A stretch of DNA of 64,000 nucleotides from Cylicocyclus nassatus (GCA_958299035.1 CATQJL010000112.1:57705823-57769822), one strand, 5' to 3'; shown: positions 35,546 through 47,671, counted from the stretch's first letter. Notes: a model not told the origin generated them from the sequence alone. Numbers and translations: made by a program.

Positions 35546-36254
35546 TTGTCAGATAACAAACACAGATTCAGAATCAGCGCTCAATGCTTTTTTACAGCAC
35601 TGAAATTTTTTGTTTACAAAGGGCACTTCGACCTCAATGTCTCCTCTGTAATTTTCGTCCGTGTCCGGGTACGCATCCTGTTCTTTAGGCATCATCCCTG
35701 TTGGCGATCTAGGTGTTCTCAAATCAACAGTCTTTCTTTACAATATTATACAAGTGTGTAGCAGTATTCACTTGATGACCTGTGGTACAAACAATTGGCA
35801 GCATTCTGCCATTGGGAGTGATTTTCGCCGAGATCATGGCAAAAGTCGGCGGCCCTTTCTGTAACATGCCAACTATTGTTGCTGGCATCTGCAGTCGGAG
35901 TGGAGATGAGCTGTTGTTTCGGTGTACCCGTTTCAGAATGAACAATTTTCCCGTAGAAGATTTGGATATGGTCAGGTGGCGTGCCCAAAAGAAGCCCTCA
36001 AGTGGTTGGAAGCAGGTGTAAGGTTGCTCCATCTTTGAATCGTGCTATATGGCTTGACGACGCCGGAAGCAAGTCCATCTATGTAAAACTTCTAAGAAAA
36101 TATGCCTTTCTAATTCCCAGATGATTTTCCATTTTCCATCAGTGTTCGCGGTAGCCGGTCTATACTCTAAGTGTCGTTTGTATCCTGGAAGCGATGCAGG
36201 ACAAACTAGATGATCTGTAAAACTGAAAACCTGTACATATGATATGTTAATCAA
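35546..36254 (-). pseudogene. minus-strand gene remnant, several exons
   Basis: Coding-like pieces follow one another on the minus strand. The first (about 36220-36110) reads HLVCPASLPGYKRHLEYRPA and KWKIIWELERHIFLE. The second (about 36065-35775) reads SSHIARFKDGATLHLLPTT, then an in-frame TGA, then GTPPDHIQIFYGKIVHSETG and ADFCHDLGENHSQWQNAANC. The third (about 35725-35546) reads TPRSPTGMMPKEQDAYPDTD and RGDIEVEVPFVNKKFQCC. The last two join in phase across a 62-nt CAG|GTCATC...TTTGAG intron. The TGA at about 36005 breaks an otherwise open reading, suggesting a recent nonsense change, an unseen splice or a sequence error. The family is unknown. Confidence 0.4.
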
Positions 36255-36836
36255 TATCGCTGCCCGTCTTCTTCCTCATAATCAGCTCTCGCCCTGCTGG
36301 AAGGTGTAATCCGATAGATTCATTGTTGCCAATTGTTATTAAATAACAATTCGAAAAGATACATGTATCAAGAACATACAGAGCAGACGGAGACATCGCT
36401 TGTTTAAGGACATTTTTCTACTTTAATGCAAGTTTATGTTATACTGTGTCTGCTTCAAAACGAGTTACATTCTGCTTCGTATAACTATCAACTTATCCAA
36501 AATTCGATCTCCTAAACTATTTTTGATTTATATCTATTGGGGTAGGTAGAGCTTTTATGCGCGTTACTTCATTCACTTTCCCCATCAGCAACAAGGAGAA
36601 AAACTTTAGGGTACAGCCGACAATCTTGACAATCGTACAATTCTGACATTTTGAAGACGGGTTAAGATAGGGCGCTAAGTGATCGAAGCTGAAGGTTTTA
36701 TTTAAACGGCCTTTCACAACTACAGATTGTACTTCTTTTGCATCATGTTTTCATTTTATGAACTCTTAATGTCTTCTACCCTTCCATCCTATTTATAAAA
36801 AGTATTCGACTTATCTCCTAGTTATACGCGTGAAGC

Positions 36837-37076
36837 TTGCCAGTTGAGTGTGTTCCCTTGCACGAGTTCATGCTCATTTGCCACTTCATCGCTAAAGTAG
36901 CCTTGCTGAGAGAAACTAGGTTTGCAATTGTATTGCTGAACAGGATTGCTCCAACATTGAACATGTTTGAAGTAATAAACAATTTTCTTGCTACAGTGTA
37001 CATTAGTAAAATAGAACGTGACATTTGCAACATGCTGTACGATTGGAAGGAGTCCATTATCGGAGCTTCGACCTAG
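36837..37076 (+). CDS. coding-like exon, unknown
   Basis: The frame reads LHEFMLICHFIAKVALLRET, LNRIAPTLNMFEVINNFL and ends DICNMLYDWKESIIGAST. Codon use favours the plus strand, although the minus strand is also open. A weak CTTGCCAG acceptor lies at its start. It may belong with the exon at 37151. Confidence 0.3.
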   Translation: MPVECVPLHEFMLICHFIAKVALLRETRFAIVLLNRIAPTLNMFEVINNFLATVYISKIERDICNMLYDWKESIIGAST

Positions 37077-37150
37077 AAATGTTAAGCAACAATGCGAAGG
37101 ACGATTGAAGATGAAATGTGGATTTCATATAGTCGGGCCATCCTCAGTAG

Positions 37151-37411
37151 GAACTTCACCTTAATGCAACAAAAGCAGACAATGTTCGCATTTTTACTTC
37201 ATGGCACAAAGGCGCAGACCGTAGAACGAAAGTAAGAAATAGAAGTGAAAATTCCCAGAAACTTCTGCCTGGTATACCGGATGGCGAATCAGTTGTCATC
37301 CAACTAATATATGGAAGCGACATTGAGCTAGCGCGAGGAAAACTGGAACTTAGGGTAGTCTTGCCCATTCGCCCAGCCCACTGCGCGAACCAAAGTAACA
37401 TCCTACAATGA
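37151..37411 (+). CDS. terminal exon without ATG, unknown protein
   Basis: Eighty-six codons and a TGA follow a CCTCAGTAG acceptor. The product reads NVRIFTSWHKGADRRTKVRN and GESVVIQLIYGSDIELARGK, ending HCANQSNILQ. Alternating hydrophobic and polar residues suggest beta strands. It has no internal start codon, so it should be joined to an upstream exon, perhaps the one at 36837, though the phases I tried do not connect cleanly. Confidence 0.42.
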   Translation, partial: ELHLNATKADNVRIFTSWHKGADRRTKVRNRSENSQKLLPGIPDGESVVIQLIYGSDIELARGKLELRVVLPIRPAHCANQSNILQ

Positions 37412-37477
37412 TGCAAGCGCGAGAAAGATGGAAGCCCAGCGAGAACGCAGGATAGCCGAGGAATTACTCATATAGTT

Positions 37478-38420
37478 TATGATGTCGCCTCCATAAATTG
37501 AGAGGCATGAAGGTGAAAGCACTTGGAATCCGGGACAATAATAGCATGGAAAATGCAGCTGTCTGCGTGCAACGCGAGAAAAAACTAGTTTAAGTTCTAT
37601 CGATAAATGGCACCGCGTTTTGATTAATATGTTTGTTGCACATGTAAATGGACCTGAACTAAGGAACAATTAGCTGACACCTCAAACACCGTTATCGTTG
37701 GGTGGAACTGCTCCAAGATATTAATGAAATTGTCAAGATGATGCCGGAATATTCAGAACTAAAGTTTCTACCATCACCGAAAACTGCGGGTAAGTCAGGT
37801 AGTTTTAGCATCTATAACGAAGTGAAAGTGACATTTTACAAAGCAAATATGGTGAGTAATGCGTATCGAATCTGTTAGAGAATTGGTCCAAGAATTACTA
37901 CGATCCATAAATTAAGAGGCATGGAGGTGAAAGCAGAAGACCGAAACAACAAGGGTATGGAAAATGCGGCTGGGACTCCGCGTGCAACGCGAGAAAAAAG
38001 CCTAACTTTAAACAGAAGCGCAAACAGCACCGCGTTTTGATTCATGTGTGTTGCTCAAATGGACCTAAACTTTGGAACGAGTAGCTGACACATCAAAAGT
38101 CGTTATCGTTGGGTGGAACTGCTGAACGATACTATTGGAGTTGTTAGGATGACACGGGAATGTTCAGAACTATATTTTGCCGTGTGCTAGAGATGCAGGT
38201 AAATCACAAGCCTCGCATTTAGTGGAGTGCATATAGCACCCCTGAAACCAATGCTTATGCTCGAAATATGTTATTGTATGGTGCTGGGACAACGCTGACA
38301 CACAATCATTATCGTTATCTGGGGCTGCTGTCGATATCATTGATTAGTCAAGATGACGCCGGTGTCTTGATGTATAAATTTTTGCCATGCACCGGAGACG
38401 CAGATAAGTCAGACATGTTT
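37478..38420 (+). repeat. three decaying tandem repeats of about 416 bp, with an exon-like core
   Basis: CATAAATTGAGAGGCATGAA at about 37492 recurs as CATAAATTAAGAGGCATGGA at about 37908, and CGTTATCGTTGGGTGGAACT recurs in both; a third, weaker copy lies at about 38290-38410. In the first unit this core is open as HRYRWVELLQDINEIVKMMP to LPSPKTAG with a GCGG|GTAAGT donor. In the second it runs into a stop, and in the third it has drifted further. It looks like serial duplication of an exon plus introns, with decay of the later copies. Confidence 0.6.
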
Positions 38421-38510
38421 AGCGTTTATTGTTGAAGAGAGAAGTGATATCCCACCCACCAAGGAATAGTGGGCAATGCAACGTCTCAACGCGATAGAGC
38501 CTTTACTTAA

Positions 38511-40305
38511 CTGTCATTCTTCATCATCATGTGCAGTAGGATTATGTCCGACTTAAGCCGAAATTGGAAAGGCGCCTAACCGACTTGCAACAAGAGACTA
38601 AGGTTATATGAGACAAAACAATAAAGCAAAAGTAACAAGAATTTTCACGCATGCTGGTCTTGGGGCTAGGAATAGACCAGTGTTGCGTCCTTCCTTTGTG
38701 CCCCCGGTTTGGAACCGTTTCAACAGTAGTTCCCAACGAGGGCGCCAAAGGATTTGAAGGAAATTTAAATGGAGAAATTTCGCACAGAGTCGCTACGACA
38801 GTGTGTCACACCGTGCCTAAGAATCCATGCAAATTCACATCCGCACTTCTCCAAATCGTTTCAAATTTTGGAAGTTGAGAAAAGCGTTTGACATGACAAC
38901 GAAAACTGATAAGGTTTTATGGGGATTGTAAGCAGTAACGGCAGATCCACGAAACTTCACGATCAGGCGCAGTTTATAACCTCTGGGCATTCTCGCTTAA
39001 ACTTTTCGCTGCAGTTTTCGTTTAGTTTTGGAATGGAACCAGAAAGGAATGCTAGCTATCTATCAGCTGATCGACTGCTAATAAGCAAGCACGGTAGCCA
39101 TAACACTGTTCCTGTAAGTATAGAAATATAGCCGCTACCAGCATTATTACAGCATTTATTGGGCCAACATTTTGCCATAGTGCCTTCGTCAGAGCCTATA
39201 AATTGAAGAACAATGGAAATTAGCCATCCAAACATTTCATCACATGTAGAGAAAAGCCTCAGAAATTGGTTAGAATCCCGTGTAGGCCTAGAACTATTAG
39301 CTCATCTTTGCTGTCAGAATAAGATCGGTTAAAGTGAAGAAACGTGATCGATAAGCCAAAATTTATTAAGGAACATGGAACATCCTGCGAAGTGTAACTA
39401 CTGCTTTACAGGTATCTCTTGAACTCGTCAGCTTTTCATGTTTATCATGTCAATGTTATCCGATCCAAGAATTTTCACAATGAATACGTTACCGTGAATC
39501 ATAGCCGAATCATCACATTCTTTAGCATTCATCCGCATATTTTTTTGTATGTTCTTACTATGATGATCACGAAATATCGTTTGAATACAAGAAAGTACTA
39601 TGGTATATAACCTGTATGCGAAATCACTGAGTGTACTTCCGATGTCTTCATTTCCTTCTTGATTAGGCACTGTAAGCGAGGTGAGCGGTTACATGCCCAT
39701 TATGGCAAAAACGATTTCAGAAAACTTGGAAACAGCTACATTGAATGCTGTTGTTTACTATTAACTCGATTACACACTTTCTGACTGCTTTACAGACGTG
39801 GCAAAACAGAGGTGCTGAAGACTCTTGGCAAAACAGGAGCGGAAATGAACGTAATCTAAACGATAATTTGCTCTTTAGGGTAAGGTAAGTACTTCTTTCC
39901 ACACGTCTTTTCTACTGATGTCTCAACGACACTTTCGCTAACGAATCCACCCATACAACGTCTGCGCTTGGACAACAAATTTTGGGGTCAGTATAGCAAA
40001 TTAGATTGACGGTCTACGGTACTTCTGAAGCAACATGTTGAGAATGCTGTGTATGCACCGCAGATAATCATACGACTTACAGTTAACGTGATCAAACTAT
40101 AGGCAGGTACAATACCATTTGAAGGCAGCATCCAACCAAATTTTCGTCTTTCTCCCCAAAATTTCGTCCTTTTTGTTCTGTCATTTTGGGCTCTCCCGTG
40201 GCAACGATTACAGATGAGCGCAAAATATGCAAATTCTTCCCCCCCCCAGAAAATCGATTTGAGCTCTATGGAGGCAACCTTCAGTACTTGGGCGGACCGA
40301 GCTAA
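38511..40305. repeat. right copy of the large duplication, segment 1
   Basis: Counterpart of 22042-23925 in the same order and orientation. Differences are spread evenly and both strands lack conserved long frames, so the sequence behaves as non-coding. Confidence 0.8.
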
Positions 40306-40427
40306 TTATGAATATGTTGCCCGTTATGTTTGACAGGGCCTCAAGTAATGCTGTCTTAGGTATATAGTTCAGGGGGTCTTATTGACAGCAAGAAGAGGGG
40401 GGAGGGCGTAACCAGCACAGCTCTTGC

Positions 40428-41340
40428 TTGACCCTGGTCATTACTGTTTATGCAGCTGGTCAAGCACAAGCATTTTAGAAGGTACTCGTTCAAGCATATC
40501 CGATGAGAGTAATGTGTATCACAAAAAAAAGAAAACATTAGGTGAGTAAAATCAGATGTACCTTCGACAAATTTTTAAAACAAATTTTAGTTTGCTGAAA
40601 TTTACTTGAAAACTGTCGATATTTGGGATTTCTTATCTCCTTACAGATTCACATCATCCGACATAGAAGAAAAGAAATGGATGAACCGATCGCAAGCAAC
40701 GATTTGTCCGAGCAGACTGGCGTAAACACTGGAGATTGATACCGTAGTCTATGTATTTGTGTTTGTATTTGTATTTGTTTACATTTTGAAATCAGATTTT
40801 CGCTATAACGCCTCTACACATGGCACTGTTTCGAAACACGGCTAAGAAACATTGTGTTTCTGAACCAAAAACGAAGATTCTCAACCAAAAAAGCGGAATT
40901 CGTTGTACGAAAATAAAAAGGCTCGATCAAAAGAGATGAATATCACGAAGAAACTAATCATTGATTGCGGCTCATTCTTTATTTTCTTTATTCTAGCTCT
41001 ATCTTTCTCGATTCAAGACTGAAAGGGTCAGTCGTAGAGGATCTTGCTGAGTTTAGATTTAATGCCTAAATCAAGAAACCAGTAATATCTTCTTTATCTC
41101 TGACTTGTGGCCCTGTTGGAAAGACTCTAAGGACGAGTCTTTACAAGAACACAATTCTTATCTATTTTAGTATGATAGATCTCAGCATGGCTGAGATGGA
41201 AATAAGACTTCGCTGAGATGGAAATAAGACTTCAATTGACAGAAAGTGCTCTGTATTCCAAGAAGTTATTTCTGCCATTTCAGTGACAGCTCTACCAAAG
41301 TGCTGTAAGGGCTGCATTATTAAAGATCTGTCCGTGTAGC
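40428..41340. repeat. right copy of the large duplication, segment 2
   Basis: Counterpart of 28456-29300 plus 30645-30740. It begins inside the last exon of the membrane-protein candidate and keeps its final codons (VITVYAAGQAQAF then TAG), but no earlier exon. A 23-bp tandem duplication (GCTGAGATGGAAATAAGACT) sits at about 41195-41240. This copy is a gene fragment, not a gene. Confidence 0.75.
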
Positions 41341-41661
41341 AGCAAAGCTTATATCATACCAACTGCCATACAAGGTAAACAGACGGGCGGACGGCGTACG
41401 CCATTCTGCCAAGCCGCTGCCTTTGAACCGAAATTGATCGTGTTTGACCTTATCGCGTAAACGTGGTAATGTATTCATTTTGATATTGAACACCGTTTTG
41501 CAAAACACGTTCCAAAGCCTAAAGCTGTCATAGTAAGGGGACGTTCTGCGCTTCTGGGCGCTTTTCGCCCTCTTGGGCGCTTTTATGGGAGGTCTCTGAG
41601 GCTTGAGCTTGTATCTGCTGCGAATATATTGAGCTTTTTCGCCGCAAGAGTCTCTTGTCAT
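41320..41661 (-). CDS. small basic protein, 113 aa, unknown
   Basis: An open frame from ATG at 41661 reads MTRDSCGEKAQYIRSRYKLK, a lysine/arginine-rich stretch KAPKRAKSAQKRR, then FRLWNVFCKTVFNIKMNTLP and ends YDISFAATRTDL. CCTGTAG lies 8 nt before the ATG and could be a trans-splice acceptor. The basic region could bind nucleic acid or be a nuclear signal; that is inference. The end of the right duplication copy overlaps its last codons, so the 3' end may be borrowed sequence. Confidence 0.4.
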   Translation of the reverse strand: MTRDSCGEKAQYIRSRYKLKPQRPPIKAPKRAKSAQKRRTSPYYDSFRLWNVFCKTVFNIKMNTLPRLRDKVKHDQFRFKGSGLAEWRTPSARLFTLYGSWYDISFAATRTDL

Positions 41662-42153
41662 GCAATTAACTACAGGGTTTCAAAAGTCTTGATTTTTTTT
41701 ATTTTTCTATATATTTGTTTGTCTCAGCGATCATTCTGACAGAAGTTCTCATGTCAATCCTCCAAGCATGGAGATTTCTCTATAACAAGCGATCAGCAGT
41801 TTTTTGAAACTCAACTCCAATCAATCTCCTAATCGTAGAACTCTTGAACCAGCTTTTAAGCTTTTGCTAAACAGAACCTTTTTGCTATCTCTCTATGTAA
41901 AAATAGGTCTATCAGATCTTCTGTCAAACAATACTCAGTATACAGGAACGCTTCTCCACTTTGGAGACTATAAATTCAGACAACTGATGATGTGTTTTTC
42001 TCAAATTTGAAATTAAGGACATTGTTGAAATTTCTGTTTCAATTTTTTTCAAAAGCCATATCTTATGGTCATTATTAAAATTTCTAATATTTCTCTTTTT
42101 TTAATGCCTGGCTTTTTTCTTGTTCATTGGCTGATCATCTTGAGGAAAGCATA

Positions 42154-42635
42154 GCGTTGATGCAAAAATAATGGCCATTGCATACGCTACCAAAGCATAT
42201 GGATAAAGAATTATACGGTCAGGTACCATTCGATAGGATAAAGCAAGCTCTTCAAAGTGGCTATCAAAAATCACATTAGGCCCACATAAAGTTTGATGCC
42301 AAAAGCTATGGGCATTTGGCCAGCTCAAAAATTGGATCTTTCCTCGGAGAAGTCATACAAGTCCCTCAATTTGTCACCACATTGTAGACACATACTAAAG
42401 TTCATTCATGCACTTGCTGCAATTTTTTGTCACTAAGAATTTGAGAAAAAAAACAGAAATAGAAAAACTGCAAAATCCGCTTCTAACTCCTCCTCTTTTT
42501 CCCAATACAGGTACTATGTACAAGCCTCCGAAGAATGGCTGTGAAATTTCAGCCTGGTAGATGCATCAGTGTTTGAGAAAGATCACTTTTAGCTTCAAGA
42601 ATTCGTAGTCCACGGCCATTATTTTTGCATCAACC
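42154..42635. mobile_element. mariner-like MITE, 482 bp
   Basis: TA-flanked ends GCGTTGATGCAAAAATAATG and, on the other strand, GGTTGATGCAAAAATAATGG. The internal GGTACCATTCGATAGGATAA motif is shared with other mariner derivatives here, such as the sequence at about 53545. No transposase is present. Confidence 0.8.
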
Positions 42636-42786
42636 TAATATATAATATATCTTGTGTTCTGTAAATTATAATTAAATTTTTATGCTTCGTTCTTCATTCG
42701 ATATGCCCACTTGTGCCATCTTTGCTCCTACTATGCTGTGGAAAAATTGTCAACAGCATGTACTGTTGCACGTGGAGATAAAGTTA

Positions 42787-44230
42787 ATGGACATCACCGT
42801 CGCGTGGCCATATCTCGCTTCAGAGTGGACGAACTCTGAATCCAAAGCCGACATTCGATTCAGCTCGGCGCGAAGCATCTTCTGATTTATTGGATGTGGG
42901 GGTACGATGTTTTCGATATTCCGTTTCCAGTTTTCTCAAATTCTTCTGCGGAGATCCTTTCGCGAATATGTGAAGCAGCGCCTATCCAACCTAGAAGATT
43001 CCAATAAGTACTATTCGATACTGTTCTTGTTTATTGTGCGCCAAAAAAATAGGCTTAGACTTCTTTCCAAAGGAAATAGAAGCGTGAATTCTGGAAAAAT
43101 CAAATGTTTTTAAATCCTGCTCGCCATAACTTCCTTCGGAATAAGTATATTTTGAATCCGAAAACAGTGCTGTGCTCAGCTCAAAGATAGGATTAGCGTG
43201 TTCTACAAGTGCTTACGGTGGAATTTCGACGAAATTTGCGATCTTTACATCTTGGGCAAAATTCATGAGGACGTGTTTTCGTAGGCTCGTAACTCGGCGA
43301 ATTTCACAGACTGGAGCCTGAGTCATGCACCATTCGATAGCACAGCTCCTAGTAACTTTGAATTAGAAAAACAAGCAGGCAAGTTTTCTGACATATACGC
43401 GAGAAGTGCGGGCAAAATCACGCACTTTCGTGATGCAGTTACAGTCACCTCACCGTGCCTCTCCAGAAAGACCCTGTAATCATCAAAGACCACGATTTTC
43501 GTGAAGAGCGTGTTCGAAAACCTCTATAAGCGAGGTTTCCTCAAAATTCAAGAGCATCCATTTTGACTAAAATCCATCGGCGAGCTTCCGGGAGTAAAAC
43601 GAGAAAAAATGAAATAACCCTAACATAGGAAGTTATGAGCGTTCAAATGTCCAAATTTGCCAAGCATTAAGTGCCTTATATGACCCGAACATATCGGAAA
43701 ACTTGTTCATAAAGGCTATCCGACCTGCTGATTTCGAAACTCACATCTGCTTAGCAAGATAGTTTCGTATTCCAGGGCTATGGCGAGTAGAATTTGGGAA
43801 GACAAGATTTTTCCACAATTCACCAGCCCTTCTATTTTTTTTTGAGAAGAAATTTGCAGCTGCTATTTAGCTCATCATAGTATACAGAAAAAGTACTATC
43901 GAAAGATCCTTGCTGGAATTTACTCGAGGCAAACGTCGCTGCTTTACACCTTCGCGAAGAGACGTCCGCAGAAAAACTCAAGAATACTGAAATTGAAATA
44001 CCAAGGACATGCTATATATCGAAAGATTTGCCTTGATGAGCTGAGCACAGCACTGTTTTCGGATTCAAAATATACTCATTCCGAAGGAAGTTATGGCGAG
44101 TAGAATTTGAAAACTCGTGATTTTGCCAGAATTCACCAACGCTTCTATCTCCTTTGGAAAGAAGTCTGAGTCTGTTTTTTAATGCACAATAGTCTACAAG
44201 CACAGTATTATCGAATAGTACTTATTGTGA
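42787..44230. mobile_element. composite foldback, relative of 47672-49103
   Basis: The segment 43000-43200 is inverted relative to 44036-44230, giving long inverted arms. The blocks 43230-43620 and 43660-44230 match 47750-48150 and 48190-48790 directly. The block 42787-43020 matches 48790-49010 in inverted orientation. It lacks recognisable ends of its own, so it is either an older member or a rearranged piece of the same family. Confidence 0.65.
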
Positions 44231-45559
44231 GAAGTGGAGGTGGTAATGATATCGAGGTTGATGCAAATGTTAGGAATAACGCAGCAGTAAATAAGACCAT
44301 TTTGGGCATTTAATTGTCGTTTTTAAACTTATGTAAAATATGTAATGTGATGCTAATGTACACTTTTCCAAATGGCATTTTTGCTTCCGTCTTTGAATAC
44401 AAAGCCATTTAAGTTGTGTAGCTGCTTTCAGCAGTGTTAAGCCTTGCATAATGACAAGCATATGTAGGATATTGAGTCCAACTTTCAATCAAAGACATAA
44501 TGACATTTCATTCAGCGAAATATTTAGTGAAGAAAAGAAGCAAATTTTTTGCACAGTTTGACATCGTATCCAGTATTTAAAGAATGCAAAGAATTAAACG
44601 AAGACTGCTGTCCACTTCCTTGAAATTTTCCCGGATGCCTACTCCTCATCTTCTTTCACAGGTTTGACATAGTCCAACTATAATTATGAACCGGCAGTGT
44701 GGTCTCAGAAACTCAAAGAGAAACGAGACAAAATCTTTCAGTTAAAGTGTTATAGAGCTTTATTAAATTTCCTTACTTGCTTCTCAGACCTTGCCAAAAC
44801 CTTTTGCTCCAAAACAATAAAAATTTAAAGCTTTCTGTGAGGTTTTACAAGAAATTTTGTGGTGTCTATAAAATTCAATGTTGAGCTAGTTGCGCTGAAA
44901 AGACGATTACTAACTTCATATACTTTGGTCTTAACACATACCTCGACTTATGCCAAAATTGAAGAAGCGTTTTTGAGTTCCCAGGTTTTTTTTTCTACTA
45001 TGCGGATGGCAGGCAGCCAACTAGCAGCTGGTAAGAGCTTCGGATTAGGGTGATACTGGTGACCAGGGTTATTCAATAATGTCAGAATGTTATGTCAGCA
45101 GATGCACATTTAAAAGCTATCAACGTCTATCTTCCTTGTTTACAAAACGTTTATCAAACAAATTTATCATACTTTTCTCAAGTATAATTCGCACAATGGT
45201 TAAAGTTATCGATATGCGATTTTCTGAGCGTTCGTCCGCCTAATTTGAATTAAATAGTCATCGCACTTCTACCTCGCCTTTACAATGCCAAGTGCGTATA
45301 AAACTGAGAACTCGTGCGATGCTCCGGTCTTATCAGCTTGCATGACGCAATTTTACAACAAAAACATATCTAAATTTGAACATAAACTCAAAATCAAAGT
45401 ACAGAGATGAAAAATTTTGTTTTACCTACTAATTGTAAGTAACAAAGCCTCTTCGGAAGTACGGATCGAAGACCCTGAGATCTACTTGAAGTTAGAGCTA
45501 AAATGGCGTCTTGGAAACATCGCGGACTATCTAAGCGTCTTTCAAAAAATTAGGCACTA
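44231..45559. other. intergenic with a lone mariner-type end
   Basis: GAGGTTGATGCAAATGTTAG at about 44253 resembles the mariner ends elsewhere, but no mirrored partner was found. No gene is supported. Confidence 0.35.
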
Positions 45560-45692
45560 CAGTTATGACAGTGGAACGTAAAATTTCTCGACGAAATCGG
45601 CGATGTCGGCGATTCGGCAAAGTCGGCGAAAAACGCAAAGTCGCCGACTTCGCCGACATCGCCGAGAATTTTCACATTCCAAAGTCATAAAT
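45560..45692. mobile_element. GGCGA-rich foldback element, copy 2
   Basis: CAGTTATGACAGTGGAACGT at the left; the right end reads ATTTATGACTTTGGAATGTG on the other strand, with GGCGATGTCGGCGA facing TCGCCGACTTCGCCGACA inside. The right terminus has decayed. Confidence 0.75.
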
Positions 45693-45829
45693 GCATCTGT
45701 CTTGAGGATTTTTGCGACGTGAAGTTGGTATGAAGTGGAAACTGATTGGCTTTGAAGAGGTACTGGTGGTCTGGTGGTCTGGTATCACAGTGATGCCTTA
45801 AGTCTATTTCAGGCCTATGAGGACGACGA

Positions 45830-46187
45830 ATGCTCGAAAGCATAGTTAGTGCGAATAAATCTGCCACATTATCAATATGTAGGCATAATATTAAAGATTT
45901 GAAGATTGTAAACAAGAAGATGGTTAGGTCATTTTCTCATACAAAGAGTGACCTTCATGGTGCTATCATCAAATTGCTCGGATACAGCTCAGCTTTACAC
46001 ATGAATCTCGCCCTCAAACGGAATTATGCATGCTCACTTCACAACAGTGACCACTTGCCTTTGAATTGCAACCTTCAAGTTGACGATTCTGAATGGAATG
46101 ATTCTATCCAGCGATTTTCATATAAATGTGATATAACAAACGGTAATTCTGAACATCTGCGACCAACAGTGGAGGTGCGAGCAATTT
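45830..46187 (+). CDS. short protein or first exon beside a likely trans-splice site
   Basis: The frame opens with ATG 17 nt after TCTATTTCAG (45803-45812), the position where a spliced leader is often added in nematodes. It reads MLESIVSANKSATLSICRHN, KSDLHGAIIKLLGYSSALHM and IQRFSYKCDITNGNSEHL. It either ends at TAG (46187) or splices at GTGGAG|GTGCGA, in phase 0. The degenerate hAT-like MITE starts at its 3' edge and supplies the last codons if the frame is unspliced, so the native 3' end may be lost. No domain is recognised. Confidence 0.38.
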
Positions 46188-46440
46188 AGGGGGGGGGGAT
46201 ACCAGAAAGAGCATGGAGAAATAGGTAGGTTTTTGGTACATTTCTTGATATTTTCGCGGGCCCATAGCCTAATTTGAATAGTGAGGGCGCACTTGTAACT
46301 ACGTCCCGAAAAAAATTCTACGCGGCTGATGACTTTTAGAAAGATTTCAAAAATTGTTTCAATCATAAGCGAATCACTTGTATGATTTCAAAGCTCACAA
46401 AGTGACTTTTGAAAAGCTACCCATTCTCCGGGAAAGGGAT
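46168..46440. mobile_element. degenerate hAT-like MITE
   Basis: CAGTGGAGGTGCGAGCAATT followed by a G tract, then GGGCGCACTTGTAACTACG and AAGTGACTTTTGAAAAGC, parallel the layout of the copies at 15762 and 25631. No clear target duplication survives. Confidence 0.5.
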
Positions 46441-47671
46441 CCCATGGATCATCTCCGACTTACGCTAGCGTTGGTCAGAACATTTATGTAACATGAGACT
46501 TCTAGAAGTGTAGTTTGAAAAGATTTTTTGCTAGAGGAATCAAGTCTTTCAAAAGTAACACTGCTAACCTGCTGACTTTATTACACGAGCAAGTTTTCGT
46601 TGAGTAAATAGTGACTAAATGATTGATAGAGTACCGGCATCAACAGTATATTATGTAGTGTACTGACGTGAACAAGCGATTTGGGAATGTCATAGGTTTT
46701 TGTACTAAACAGCTCTGAAAGTATCAGGTTGATGCAAATGTTTCTGCGCATCATTTTTGGAGAATGAAAAAACTTCTTGCTTTCTCAAGATTTTGCAAAA
46801 ACTCAATTTTCCTAATTGAGAAATGCCTTTTTTCCTGATATTGCCTTTGCGGCTCTCTAATAAGGAGTAGCTTTTGAAATGAGAGCAGGAGGATAAAAAT
46901 ACTTCAACTCGGTCATTTTGAGTTAGGCTGCAAAAATCTGGAACTTGCGCTAAATTTTTCAGCAAGCAATTAGAAGTTTGGTCCAGCCTTTTCGACAGTA
47001 CAGAGTCTGTAGCAAATGTGCATCTCTGTGAAGTCATGAATTTCGAAAAAAATGCGAAAAAAAACCAATTGCTGATTTGCATTGCTAACCCAAAAATCAT
47101 AACTTTTCACAGAGATGCTTATCTAACACAAACTCTGCAGAGTTGGAGAGGGTGGATCAAAAGTATTACTCTGCTCCCTGCTCTGAATTTTCCCGCAAAT
47201 TTTGTTTTTTGGGGGTTTAACTCAAAATGATAAAGCAGAAAATTTAGTTCTCCTCCTTCCATATCAATGCACCTTGTAAGGGAAGGATACACACAAGTTG
47301 GCGATTAAAAACGACATGTAAATCTCTAGACGCGTCTTTAAACGCTGGTTTTAAATCAGCTTTCCCTTTTTGCGGAACAACTTTGCGAAAAAAGTTATGC
47401 GCGTTCGCATGTCCAAATTTGTCACGCTCTAGGTGGAAATTGGCGAAAAGTTGTACAAAAACATCTAAAAGTGGGTATCTTTAAGAAAAGAACGAAGCCG
47501 GTGAAAATCCGCATAGGGGTTTTTTGGAGCTTTTCGTTAAATATAAGGCACTTAATGCTTGGCAAATTTGGACATTTGGAACGCTCATAACTTTCTTAGG
47601 AGAGAGATGTTTCGCAAAAAAGGAAAGCACATTTGGAATCAGCGTTTAGAGACGCTTCTAGTGATGTACTA
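46441..47671. other. intergenic with a lone mariner-type end
   Basis: CAGGTTGATGCAAATGTTTC at about 46726 lacks a mirrored partner. Frames on both strands at 46705-47230 overlap and have no splice context. Confidence 0.35.
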
